Assembly (NCBI GenBank): GCA_030427705.1
Contig: JAUIBR010000011.1
Location: 62,001 to 126,000, forward strand
From: a bacterium
GTDB lineage: Bacteria; Myxococcota_A; Bradymonadia; Bradymonadales; Bradymonadaceae
DNA length: 64,000 bases
Reading direction: 5' to 3'
The notes under the pieces are model-generated. The model was not told where the DNA came from, searched no databases, and was given only the letters and a program-made list of their open reading frames with translations. The first letter of the stretch is position 1. Every line of letters begins with the position of its first letter. A program made the position numbers and the translations under genes. Below, piece after piece: positions 55,459 through 64,000 of this stretch.

Positions 55459-55550
55459 CGTTTGCCTTTGATATTGGATGTTGTTTGTCCATCATGTATG
55501 TACGTATGTACAGTGATTAACTCGCCTGTTTGTTTTATGCAACGCAAACA
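55441..55550. promoter_or_regulatory. Divergent dndB/dndA control region
   Basis: The 92-bp gap between dndB and dndA must carry both promoters. TACGTATG occurs at 55441-55448 (inside the dndB 5' end) and again at 55501-55508, the second within an imperfect palindrome around ATGTATGTACGTATGTACA. TACG/CGTA half-sites are the kind reported for DndB binding, so this is a candidate autoregulatory site. Confidence 0.5.
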
Positions 55551-56696
55551 ATGAACAAACATAAACAAACACCGTTCTATCTGGACTGCAACGCAACGAC
55601 ACCGATTGAGCCCGAAGTGTTGGAGGTTGTGAGGTTCTTTTTGGAAGACGAGTTTGGTAACTCCGGCAGTCGTACGCACGAGTTTGGGGCCCGGGCCAAA
55701 AGAGCCGTGGAGAACGCTAGGGGGCTGATCGCAGCGGAGTTCGGGGCAGAAAAAGACGAGGTGATTTTTACGAGTGGAGCAACCGAGTCCAATAATCTAG
55801 CGATCCTCGGTTTGCGAGAGTTCGGCGAGTCGAATGAAAGAATGCATGTCGTCACGACCGCGATCGAACACAAAGCAGTTCTAGAGCCTTGTCAACGACT
55901 CGAAGCGGCTGGTTTCGAGGTTGATTTTGTTGCACCAAAGCCAAGCGGTGCTGTGTTAGCTGAAGATGTTCTGTCCAAGGTGAGAGAGGACACACTCTTA
56001 GTAAGTGTAATGGGGGCAAACAACGAGACCGGGATCCTGCAACCCATTCGAGAGATAGCAGATGGACTACCATCAGCCCCATACTTCCATGTCGATGCTG
56101 CGCAGACTTTCGGGAAAGAGGAAGGTCTCTGCACCGATTTAAGAGTCGATCTGTGCTCCGTTAGTGCACACAAGGTTTTCGGTCCGAAAGGAATTGGCGC
56201 GCTTTTGGTTAGACGTCGTGGATTCTCACGACCACCTGTCAGTGCGCTCATGGTAGGCGGCGGTCAAGAGCGGGGGCTTCGTCCAGGGACGCTGCCTGTT
56301 CATCTGGTGGCAGGGTTGGGGAAGGCAATTGAAATTGCTCAACGTGATCGTTCACTGCGGATGGAGTTGGTCAAAAAGGTTCGTGAGAACCTTCTGTTCG
56401 CTCTCAGCGAACTAGATTTCCACCAACATGGGGAAGAAGAGCTGTGTCAACGACATGTTCTGAACTTCTCCATCCCTGGGCTTGATTCAGAAGCTGCAAT
56501 TTTGGCATTGAAGGGAGTTGCTGCGGTGTCAAATGGTTCGGCTTGCACTTCGTCGAGCTACGAGTCAAGTCACGTGCTCACGGCGATGAACCTGACCCAA
56601 GACCAAATCAATGGCGCGTTGCGATTTTCTTGGTCTCACTTGCAGGATGCCATTGATTGGCAACAGGTGGTGTCCAGTCTGGTAAACATGCTCTGA
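55551..56696 (+). CDS. dndA: Cysteine desulfurase DndA
   Basis: 381 aa from ATG 55551 (TTG 55530 would add 7 residues). It is an aminotransferase class V/NifS-like enzyme: 'LDCNATTPI' at the start, 'FTSGATESNNLAI' near 75, the PLP Lys in 'SVSAHKVFGPKG' near 208, and the catalytic Cys loop 'SNGSACTSSSYESSH' near 330. It releases sulfur from L-cysteine as enzyme-bound persulfide and hands it to DndC. It is divergent from dndBCDE, as in Streptomyces. Its stop is 1 nt from the stop of the convergent second operon. Confidence 0.92.
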   Translation: MNKHKQTPFYLDCNATTPIEPEVLEVVRFFLEDEFGNSGSRTHEFGARAKRAVENARGLIAAEFGAEKDEVIFTSGATESNNLAILGLREFGESNERMHVVTTAIEHKAVLEPCQRLEAAGFEVDFVAPKPSGAVLAEDVLSKVREDTLLVSVMGANNETGILQPIREIADGLPSAPYFHVDAAQTFGKEEGLCTDLRVDLCSVSAHKVFGPKGIGALLVRRRGFSRPPVSALMVGGGQERGLRPGTLPVHLVAGLGKAIEIAQRDRSLRMELVKKVRENLLFALSELDFHQHGEEELCQRHVLNFSIPGLDSEAAILALKGVAAVSNGSACTSSSYESSHVLTAMNLTQDQINGALRFSWSHLQDAIDWQQVVSSLVNML

Positions 56697-56697
56697 A

Positions 56698-57129
56698 CTA
56701 AAGCAAGCCTTTGAGTTTGCCAAGTCGGTCCGAGCGAGTTTGTTTGCATTCATCGACTAGATGAAGAATCACATCGAGTTCGGATCTATTCTTGTCCTTT
56801 TGCAGTTGTGCGTTGATTCGTTTCAGTCCGCCGTGTGCGTAGGCCTCGAAAATCTCAAATCGTTCTTCTGCCTTTTCTTCCTCTAGGATCTCAAGAGTCT
56901 TGGAATGGGCAACTGCCAAGGCGTCAACGAATCCAGCATCATCAACGTTTGCGAAATATTCCAAACGAATGCCTTCGCCCGTGCTTTCTAGCGGTAGGTA
57001 ACTTTCCACGGCAAAGCCCAAAGAGGCCGCAAACATCATTCCCTTCTGCTTCGTAGCAAACACGCCTTTGTCTTTCAGCAGATCGAGTACGGACTCAAGT
57101 TCTTTAGGTGGACGAATTCGGTCTCTCAT
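56698..57129 (-). CDS. Dnd-system-associated small protein (dnd_assoc_4-like)
   Basis: A 143-aa helical protein ('LESVLDLLKDKGVFATKQKG', 'LLGVLGLL'-like Leu pattern at the end). Its size and features fit the small protein family 4 described as associated with dnd clusters, but I cannot verify the match. It overlaps the preceding SMC-like ATPase gene by 4 nt and is the last gene of the effector operon, so it is probably a subunit or adaptor of that ATPase. Confidence 0.6.
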   Translation of the reverse strand: MRDRIRPPKELESVLDLLKDKGVFATKQKGMMFAASLGFAVESYLPLESTGEGIRLEYFANVDDAGFVDALAVAHSKTLEILEEEKAEERFEIFEAYAHGGLKRINAQLQKDKNRSELDVILHLVDECKQTRSDRLGKLKGLL

Positions 57130-59183
57130 AGCTCAACCTCCTTGATAACGGTCCAATCATAAGCGGCTCCGTTTTCTCGAACCTTGTAGTTGAAATGGGT
57201 CGTGTGAAACTGGCCTGTTTTGGGTTCAACTTCAGGTCCATGCAGTTCCAACACATAGACGCGCCCAACCGCACTCGCCAGGCTGTTCGCTACGGTTCCC
57301 TCCCATTGGTCCAATGAGTTGATGATCACCAACTGTGGCACCGTTTTCAAAAGCCCTCTTGGTACTGTTCCTTTGAAGTAGTCGTCCATGGTTGCAAAAG
57401 GTGCGTCCATGACGAGAGGGTAATCACCGCCTGCGAAGAACTGTGAATCTTCGGAATTTGCTGCCTCCGAAGCTAGCCGAATCAGGCTTCCGACGAATCC
57501 AAGTGCCAAAGCACGTTGATTGGCCGCAGATGTGGCAGATGCGACCCAGTCTCCATTGGCTCCTCTTTCGCGAATACTCAGACGGAAGTTGTTGTCGAAG
57601 GAAACTAATCGATCGAGTTGAGCCATTTCACGCCAGTTTCTCTTCAACTCTACGTCGAGATAATCTTGCACGAGTCCGACCCACCCCTCCCGAATCTCGC
57701 GAAATGCATTTGCCACTTTTCGGGTGGATTCGGCTCTCTGGGCGGACAGTCTAGCTGCTGCTTCCTTTCCAGCTGCTTTCGTTCGTTGGTCGAGCTTTGC
57801 ATCTAGCGTCTCGCTAAGTCGCGAACGTTTTTGGGCTGTGACTCCCATTTCATGGCCTAGATTGGCCAAATGCTCACTGAATTCTCGCAGAAGCGCTTGG
57901 AGCCTGGCTGCGTCAACTTCAAAACGTTCCGATCCCTCAAGCTTTGAAGCCAAACTAGAGTGCTCGGCTACCGCTCGACGGTGTTCATCACGCAATTCAG
58001 CAAGAACATCGCGAGCAGATTCAATATCTCCCTCAAACTGGTCTATTCGTGCACGAAATGAGTTGAGGTTCCCGCGCAGACCCAAAACCGCAGATTCTAT
58101 GGACGCCAGTTGATTGTGGTTTCGCCAAGCCCTAAGAATCTGTCGTTCGGGCTCCTCTAGAGTACGTCCGCAGATACACTCACCATCATCGAGGAGGTCG
58201 TCGACAAACTGGGGTTTGATTTTTGCAGGCAATTCACCGGTCGCGACGGCTTCCTGCGTAAGCTTATCCGCGTCGTTGATGATACTTGGATTCAACCACA
58301 GAAAACCGCTAGGAGACAATATCCGCGCAACCTCGGCTTCTTGGGACGCGATTCGCTTATCAAGTCCTTCGATTTTCAGTTTGAGTTCCCGCTTCTTTTC
58401 GACGATTGGCCGTATCTCGTTATAATTTTGAAGTTCGTTTTCGACGCTTTCGTACTGCTTGTTGAGCTTTGTCCGCTTCTCCTGCTGATTTTCATATTTT
58501 GCATTGAGACTCTCGAGCTCGGACTCGATCGCGGCAATCTCTTCCGTTAACCGTCGAACTTCCCCCGAGGATTTCTGCTTGAGTTGTTTTTCGAACTCTT
58601 TCGAAGCAAGCTCGAGGTGGTGAATCGATCGGTCAACCAGTTTTAGGTCGATGAACTCCTCTACGGCAGACTTTAGTTTGTCAGCTCCGGATTGTGCGAC
58701 CAACTCATTGAGATCCTCGCCTCGGAAGAAAAAGAATCCTGCCAATTCCTCCGGTAACAGTTGCTTAATCAAAGCCGTTGGGTCATCGCAAGGGCGTGTT
58801 TCGCCGCTCGGGTCAACGGTCATAACGTGGAATTGGGTTTCCCCTGCTGCGAGTGACCCGTCACTCTCTTGTTCGAAATCGATAGAACGTTCAGCGGTAT
58901 ATCGATGACCTCTTGCGTCAAACACTAATCGGACACGAACCGTCGTTGTTGTTTCGTCCGCCGGCAGATTTGCCACCGCGTGATAAGACGCGAGCTCAGT
59001 TGGATTTTCGAAATCCTTTTTGCCGTATAGACACCAAAGACATGCCTGAATCAGCGTGGTCTTTCCTGAGGCGTTTTCCCCTAGGATCACCGTCAGGCAG
59101 TTATCCCCGGGTTGGGCTAGACTGATTTTTTGAGAGCCAGTGATTTGGCGGAAGTTCTGAATCTGAATTTCTCTGAGTATCAT
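57126..59183 (-). CDS. SMC/Rad50-like ATPase (second DndD-like protein)
   Basis: A 685-aa ATPase: Walker A 'LGENASGKTTL' near residue 35, a long coiled coil (about 190-520) with a 'DDGECICGRTLEEPE' hinge containing two Cys (zinc-hook-like), 'SAANQRALALGFVGSL' as the ABC signature region and Walker B 'PLVMDAPFATMDD' near 590. It resembles DndD but belongs to the second operon and lacks an adjacent DndE. It is likely the motor of the effector complex. Overlaps of 4 nt with both neighbours show strict co-expression. Confidence 0.85.
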   Translation of the reverse strand: MILREIQIQNFRQITGSQKISLAQPGDNCLTVILGENASGKTTLIQACLWCLYGKKDFENPTELASYHAVANLPADETTTTVRVRLVFDARGHRYTAERSIDFEQESDGSLAAGETQFHVMTVDPSGETRPCDDPTALIKQLLPEELAGFFFFRGEDLNELVAQSGADKLKSAVEEFIDLKLVDRSIHHLELASKEFEKQLKQKSSGEVRRLTEEIAAIESELESLNAKYENQQEKRTKLNKQYESVENELQNYNEIRPIVEKKRELKLKIEGLDKRIASQEAEVARILSPSGFLWLNPSIINDADKLTQEAVATGELPAKIKPQFVDDLLDDGECICGRTLEEPERQILRAWRNHNQLASIESAVLGLRGNLNSFRARIDQFEGDIESARDVLAELRDEHRRAVAEHSSLASKLEGSERFEVDAARLQALLREFSEHLANLGHEMGVTAQKRSRLSETLDAKLDQRTKAAGKEAAARLSAQRAESTRKVANAFREIREGWVGLVQDYLDVELKRNWREMAQLDRLVSFDNNFRLSIRERGANGDWVASATSAANQRALALGFVGSLIRLASEAANSEDSQFFAGGDYPLVMDAPFATMDDYFKGTVPRGLLKTVPQLVIINSLDQWEGTVANSLASAVGRVYVLELHGPEVEPKTGQFHTTHFNYKVRENGAAYDWTVIKEVEL

Positions 59184-59386
59184 TTGAATACCCTCTCAGT
59201 TATCGCCACGACCTGATCCTTCATCCCGTGCGGCTTGTTGAGGTGTCGGTTTGCCGCCTCGAGCTCAAGGACGAGCCTAAGAAGCTCAAACTCCTCGTCG
59301 TTCAATCCGCTTATCACGCGGTCGAACAACTCCTTCTTGCCTCTCTCAACTTTGTCCCAAGAATTTACACGCTCATCGTCCATCAT
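59180..59386 (-). CDS. DNA modification system-associated small protein
   Basis: A 68-aa helical protein starting 'MMDDERVNSWDKVERGKKEL'. Small proteins like this sit between the helicase and the SMC-like ATPase in DNA-modification clusters. Its start overlaps the helicase end by 14 nt and its stop overlaps the ATPase start by 4 nt. It may bridge the two larger proteins; nothing catalytic is visible. Confidence 0.65.
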   Translation of the reverse strand: MMDDERVNSWDKVERGKKELFDRVISGLNDEEFELLRLVLELEAANRHLNKPHGMKDQVVAITERVFK

Positions 59387-61454
59387 CTCGCTCCACTAGG
59401 GTGTCCAATAGATGCAATCTTTCCAAGACGTTCCACAACTCGTGGCGCGCCTCGGTTTCGTTTGATGCCAATTTCAGGAACTCTCGCGCACGGGACATTT
59501 CCCGCTTCACCAAGTTCCGATCTGTTTCCGTTGCTTTGTGGCCCTCCGGTGGGACCACGAAAAAGTCAAAAATCTCTGCCTTTTCTTTGCCAGGTGCTGT
59601 TCGTAATACACGACCCCGACGCTGTATGAATTGGCGAGGATTCGTCGAGCTAGCCAGCACAAAAGCTCTTCGAATCTCGGGAATATCCACGCCCTCATCT
59701 AAGCATCGGATCGCGACCAAGACTTGAATTCGCCCCTCGCGAAACTCAGATAACAACGCTTCGCGATCGGACTTGGATGTACGTGAAGTATAGGAAGCTG
59801 CATTCATTCCCATGTCGTGGGAAAGCATTCTGACCACTTCGTCAATCTGGCGCGCAAACGCCTCGGTTTCGTTATCTTCTGATGTGTCCAGCCGACCATC
59901 TCCGCAGTAGACCAAGCTATATGGTTTGGATCTGTATGGTTCAATCGAGCGTTTCAGCAGCTCCAACTTCTGGGACGCGCCTGCGATTAACCGAGCCCGA
60001 GCTATCAGGAGTTTCTTCGCGGGTTCGGGAAGTGAGTTTTCTTCGCCACCAAACGACATCGCTCTGGCAATTCTAGCCGAGAGGTCAGCGTAACGTTCGT
60101 ATTCTTGGGAATCGAGAGCTACCTTAACTGGGTGGTAGTCGTATGAAACGAGCGCAGGCGGTGACGCTTCCATTGCGTCTCGCATGCTGAATTCGAATAC
60201 GGTATCGCCAAAGTAGTTTCGTATGGATGTTGACCCTCGTTCGTCTCTAAAGCGTTCAGGAGTCGCCGATAGTCCCAGTCTCATGGACACTCTTTCCGGC
60301 AAGGCTAACGAGAGATTGTCTGCGCCAAAATTGTGAACTTCGTCGGCGATAATCAATGTGGGAACTTCAAGTCGTTTGATGAGAGTCTGCATAGCGTCAG
60401 ATGCGAAGGTTGCGTTTGACGCGACGAGGCTAACGACTTGTCTGAGGTCTCTATTTGCCAGTCGAATCGTGTTGTGAGCGTCTGACTCCCAGTTGTCTCG
60501 TCCCCCACTGCACTTGATCGGTTGTAAACCAAACCACGCCATTGTTTCAGCCCATTGGTCCACGAGCACCAAATATGGGGCTACAACGACAATCGCCAGT
60601 GGTCCGCCTAGGTGCTTGTACAGACGCAGTGCAGTGGCAAGACTGGTGATTGTCTTTCCCGTGCCTGTCGCCATCTCGTAGATACCGATCCCTCCGGCAT
60701 CGAACCAACGCGCGATTGCTTCCTTTTGGTAATCTCGGAGCTTGAGGCTAGCAGGTTTAACAACGACCTCCGCAAATCGACTATAGCGAGAATCTTTCGC
60801 AGAAGTTGCTGAGTCGGAACCCTCATCTTTAGTCTCGACCAGCCCTAAAGCGAGCGCTTTGTGGAGGGCAAAGACATCAAGGCCCTGAGTGTTGTCTGAC
60901 CAGAGAGCTGCAAATCTTTTGACAAAGGCGGGGAGGTTCTCTTGTTGGGTGTCCACATGCGCTAGTTCAAAATTCTCAGAGTATCCACCGTAGGTTTCGT
61001 TTACCGATCCCGAAAACGCGATCTGCGGTCGCCCTGCCAAGAAGCCCACGCCAAACTTCTCGTGATAAATTGCGTTGTGGTTGTCTGTGACGCGCGCCAA
61101 CTGAATGTGGATTTGAGAGTTCGCCAGACCCCACGCCAGAAGCTTTTGACCGAATGCTTTGTTTCTCGCGATAGTTGGTACTGGTTGCTCTAAAAGAGTC
61201 TTTGGCTTTTCCAGCGCCTGAATGATAGCTTCGAGATCGGGCCTTCCAAGTAAGGGGCTGCACACCAAACGAAGCTCCCCCCCACGAACAAAAAATCTTC
61301 GCCACTCTTGGGGTGCCAGCTCGAATACCCCACTGCTGAAATAGCCTGATGCCCGCCAGATCTCGTCGCAACTTTCTAGCAGTGGTAGCAATACACCATC
61401 CCGCAATTTGTTATTGGTGCCCCTAACAACTTCCCAGTGCCGACTTTCGAACAC
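59373..61454 (-). CDS. PLD-helicase, phosphorothioation-dependent restriction enzyme-like
   Basis: A 693-aa protein. Residues of about 1-190 form a PLD-type nuclease domain with one HKD-like half ('YHEKFGVGFL' followed by 'FSGSVNET'). Then comes an SF2 helicase: Walker A 'YEMATGTGKTITS' near 262, 'IADEVHNFGAD' near 370, 'GLSATPERF', and motif VI 'QFIQRRGRVLRTAPGK' near 625. It matches the dnd-linked restriction helicase type (TIGR04095). A single HKD half suggests dimerisation for cleavage. It is 100 nt downstream of the HhH/HTH gene and overlaps the small gene. Confidence 0.85.
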   Translation of the reverse strand: MFESRHWEVVRGTNNKLRDGVLLPLLESCDEIWRASGYFSSGVFELAPQEWRRFFVRGGELRLVCSPLLGRPDLEAIIQALEKPKTLLEQPVPTIARNKAFGQKLLAWGLANSQIHIQLARVTDNHNAIYHEKFGVGFLAGRPQIAFSGSVNETYGGYSENFELAHVDTQQENLPAFVKRFAALWSDNTQGLDVFALHKALALGLVETKDEGSDSATSAKDSRYSRFAEVVVKPASLKLRDYQKEAIARWFDAGGIGIYEMATGTGKTITSLATALRLYKHLGGPLAIVVVAPYLVLVDQWAETMAWFGLQPIKCSGGRDNWESDAHNTIRLANRDLRQVVSLVASNATFASDAMQTLIKRLEVPTLIIADEVHNFGADNLSLALPERVSMRLGLSATPERFRDERGSTSIRNYFGDTVFEFSMRDAMEASPPALVSYDYHPVKVALDSQEYERYADLSARIARAMSFGGEENSLPEPAKKLLIARARLIAGASQKLELLKRSIEPYRSKPYSLVYCGDGRLDTSEDNETEAFARQIDEVVRMLSHDMGMNAASYTSRTSKSDREALLSEFREGRIQVLVAIRCLDEGVDIPEIRRAFVLASSTNPRQFIQRRGRVLRTAPGKEKAEIFDFFVVPPEGHKATETDRNLVKREMSRAREFLKLASNETEARHELWNVLERLHLLDTLVERDDGR

Positions 61455-61554
61455 TCAACCCAACCCAGCTTCATGAAGGTGGAACGGCGGAAACTATACG
61501 TCACATTCGATCTGAGTGCCGACATTGTCAACGCCCGCAAGATTCCACTTCCTC

Positions 61555-64000
61555 TCATTGCCGCAACAAGCGATAGAGCGCATCGACGCTGCGTGATTTG
61601 ATCTCGTCATCAGCTGGTGCTGCTTCGGTCTTTGGTTCAACAAGTGCCGACAAGCTTGCACGAGTCGCTTCGTCCAGTCCTTCCATCTTAAGCACTCGTT
61701 CTGCGCACGAGGTTGTTCCGAGGCTCTCACATAGAAAGTTTGCCACCTTCGAGGCAACCTTGGCACCGTTTTTCTCGAAGTCGCTTCGGCGAGCCGCCTG
61801 ATAAATCACGTCCGGACGGTTCGACCAAAGCTCGAACAGAGCCTCATCTGTTTCCTTAGTGATGTGAAACGCCCCGCCAACAAGTTTGGTCACTTTTCCG
61901 CCGGACACGAGGGCATCCAGCCTGGTTCGGATGTCATCACGGTCCCAACTCAACCCTTCATCGTTAACTGCTGTGCACAACTCGCCAAAGAAGATTACTC
62001 CCCAGTTTTCAATGACCTCCATGAGAGTTTGTTCGTTGAGCTGTGAGTCAGCCGTAGCGAGTGCGATCATTTCGCCCCGACCGACCGCGAATCTCTTGTC
62101 CTTTGAGGCTAAGCTCCAAAGTACCGTCGATGGCTCAAAGACCTCGCGAATTGGAGTGTCACTTATCGAGCTCACTAAGGATATCGCGGTTCTCTGTTCT
62201 CCTGGAGATAGCGTCTCAAAAGCTCGATCGAGAATCTGTTCGACAGCATCAGAACTAAGTCCAAGCGAGCTAATGTGAACCAATCGTCCATCGCCGGTGG
62301 GCACGACAGAGCGAATGCTCAGAATATCCTCACCGGACAAGCTTTGGTCATCCAGCTCCTCCAGTACTTCGTCAATGGAGAGAGGTTCGTCCGCGGCGCT
62401 TAAGACCTGCTCAACTGCGCTCTCTACTCGGTTGTTTCCGGTCAGAAATGTTGTGCGCCATGCAACTACACTACCGTCTAGCGGGATAACGCCACCATGG
62501 CGGCTCAACGCAGATGCAAGTAGGTAGGGGGTCACGCCAGGAATTTCTTCAAATTGCTCTTCGAAGATTTCGATAATCTTCCGGCAATCGACAGCTTCTG
62601 CGACCGTCTTCAGGTGCCCCTTCCCAAACTCTACTGCTTCATTGAAGTCTTGTTCGTTGATTGGAATGTTTTCGATGTGAACGAAGTGTCGTGGCCCGTA
62701 GGCTAGCACCTCATCGCAATCATAAAGTTGTTTAATAAGTTGGGACTCTGAAAACTCCTTTGACTGGATATCGTGGATCGACCGGATTCTCGCCTTTACC
62801 TCGTCAATTTTGCATGGGCGACCAAACTCGTGCACCAAATCCCCAAATCGTTCCTTTAGCGAGGCCCAAGGGAGGAAGTACCATCCATCGTGACTTCTGA
62901 GTCCCCACTCTTGGGCCAAAAGACACCCCAAGACCTCCGCATCCATTGCGAGATCTACGCTAGCTGCTACATCGACAACGTCGCGTTCATGGATTCGGCT
63001 TCGACCCATCTGTTGAAGGGAAGATTTCAAGTTGATTAGCGGGTCTGTTGCATCTGGTTCTGACAATGCGAATAGGAAATCCCCACGCTCCTCCACGTGG
63101 TCGAACCCGGCGATGGTGACGAGCAACTTCAATTCGTCGGGAGAAACCGACTCTGGAAGAAATTGGATGAGATGTTCGATCGGCTGATATGAGCTAGCCA
63201 ACAGCTTGTTCGCGAGTTCCTTTGCCCATTTCGGAAACCCAACTTCGCGCCCCTGAGAGCGTAGATTCGACACGCCACGAATCTGCCGTTGCCGAATCGC
63301 TTCGCGGCTCACGTTCTCGCGCACAGCGATGGCCTGTAGAGTTTGTCCATCGAGGCGTGAACGGACAGTATCTACTAAGCTATGACCAACCGACTTCTTG
63401 AGGGTTTCCCACCAGTCTGAAACAGAGTCGTCATCGGACAACTCGTCCGTGTCCAAACTGAGGGCGCGAACATGGTCCTTGGCGCGCTTCTTAAGGGCGA
63501 TGATCTTTGCAACCTTCTTGGCGCCGATACCCCGTGTATTGCGAACCCGAGTTTCATCAAGATGAAGCAGGTCCTGAATAGTATCTACACCAAGAGTGGT
63601 AATGGAGTTCTGCACCAGACTTGGAGGATTGAGCGCCTGAACCGATTGAGCGGCCCATTCCAAAGCCGACTCGCTCCAATGTTGGTCAGATTCGATCTCG
63701 GAAATCTCCGAGTGCGACGCTAATCCCTCCGTTTCGAACACTGGAATCTGTCCCGAGAGCTTTCGACAAACGGCAATCTGTCGCTCGAAGACGCGGTCGT
63801 CAATTTGGAGGTGCTTCTGCATCTTTCGCAGGAACTCTTCTTCTTGCGGTTGAAACACGCCGTCCGCAATAGCAATATCGAAGAGTGCGTCCATCAACGA
63901 TTCCAATTCTGTGGCCGAGAGTTCCTTTTTCAGTTCGCTGGCAACAAACTCAATGTCAACGGACTGAGAGCGAATCAACTCTACAGATTCTTCCAGTCTA
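61555..64000 (-). CDS. TerB/HhH/sigma-like HTH multidomain protein, 5' truncated
   Basis: Open to the right edge; the first candidate start is TTG 63978 (807 aa) but the frame continues beyond the window as 'RLEESVE', so the true start may lie outside. A TerB-like helical domain comes first ('LMDALFDIAIADGVFQPQEEEFL'), then a helix-hairpin-helix ('VRNTRGIGAKKVAKI', like the RNA polymerase alpha C-terminal domain), then a sigma-region-4-like HTH ('LQAIAVRENVSREAIRQRQ'). The remaining 500 residues look like several winged-helix units. It is probably the DNA-binding sensor or loader of the effector operon. Not matched to a named family. Confidence 0.7.
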   Translation of the reverse strand, partial: RLEESVELIRSQSVDIEFVASELKKELSATELESLMDALFDIAIADGVFQPQEEEFLRKMQKHLQIDDRVFERQIAVCRKLSGQIPVFETEGLASHSEISEIESDQHWSESALEWAAQSVQALNPPSLVQNSITTLGVDTIQDLLHLDETRVRNTRGIGAKKVAKIIALKKRAKDHVRALSLDTDELSDDDSVSDWWETLKKSVGHSLVDTVRSRLDGQTLQAIAVRENVSREAIRQRQIRGVSNLRSQGREVGFPKWAKELANKLLASSYQPIEHLIQFLPESVSPDELKLLVTIAGFDHVEERGDFLFALSEPDATDPLINLKSSLQQMGRSRIHERDVVDVAASVDLAMDAEVLGCLLAQEWGLRSHDGWYFLPWASLKERFGDLVHEFGRPCKIDEVKARIRSIHDIQSKEFSESQLIKQLYDCDEVLAYGPRHFVHIENIPINEQDFNEAVEFGKGHLKTVAEAVDCRKIIEIFEEQFEEIPGVTPYLLASALSRHGGVIPLDGSVVAWRTTFLTGNNRVESAVEQVLSAADEPLSIDEVLEELDDQSLSGEDILSIRSVVPTGDGRLVHISSLGLSSDAVEQILDRAFETLSPGEQRTAISLVSSISDTPIREVFEPSTVLWSLASKDKRFAVGRGEMIALATADSQLNEQTLMEVIENWGVIFFGELCTAVNDEGLSWDRDDIRTRLDALVSGGKVTKLVGGAFHITKETDEALFELWSNRPDVIYQAARRSDFEKNGAKVASKVANFLCESLGTTSCAERVLKMEGLDEATRASLSALVEPKTEAAPADDEIKSRSVDALYRLLRQ

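Overview
The window reads as chromosomal DNA of a myxobacterium-like bacterium, most probably a Bradymonadia-type Myxococcota. I infer this from many lipoproteins with Asn-rich 'NN' linkers after the lipobox, Cys-rich DUF4215-type repeats, thrombospondin type 3 repeats, and two proteins ending in MYXO-CTERM-like tails (small residues, hydrophobic helix, Arg cluster). No rRNA or tRNA genes, integrase or transposase were seen. Base composition looks GC-rich on the left and visibly lower in the rightmost 18 kb.

Layout. 1-7 kb: the end of a winged-helix regulator, an MFS transporter and two large beta-propeller-like proteins; two of these genes carry an identical 46-bp element upstream. 7.1-9.9 kb: a sulfur operon of sulfide:quinone oxidoreductase-like enzyme, a DUF1641 protein fused to a DsrC/TusE-like domain, and a DsrE-family protein. 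9.9-33.3 kb: a long run of secreted, lipid-anchored or membrane proteins (DUF4215/kelch, 1000-aa lipoprotein, beta-helix/TSP3, alpha/beta hydrolase, RCC1-like, Hint-domain, Sel1-like, Ig/PKD-like), separated by unusual arrays of short repeats (TCGAGTTC, CTAGCCCC, CGGCTCG, AATCGCAA and CCAAGAA units), plus a HigBA-like toxin-antitoxin pair near 25.2-26.1 kb.

33.4-46.1 kb is an accessory, defence-flavoured stretch: a one-gene fusion of a BrnA-like ribbon-helix-helix domain to a Lit-like HEXXH metallopeptidase, a DUF4143 AAA ATPase preceded by two perfect palindromes, an APH-like kinase, a three-gene TIGR04255-type cassette, a DUF6933-like two-gene unit, and a PLD-helicase-DUF3427 protein.

46.4-64 kb is a DNA phosphorothioation island. 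A DGQHR protein and an HNH nuclease run rightward and converge on the operon dndB-dndC-dndD-dndE-methyltransferase; dndA diverges from dndB. Past dndA lies a second tightly overlapping leftward operon: a TerB/HhH/sigma-like HTH protein (runs off the right edge), a PLD-helicase, a 68-aa protein, a second SMC-like ATPase and a 143-aa protein. DndA and DndC should supply and insert sulfur with DndD and DndE, and DndB probably controls expression. The second operon, with the HNH gene, is the likely effector half that acts on unmodified DNA. No DndF/G/H set was recognised, so this effector arrangement is the best candidate for a little-described system.
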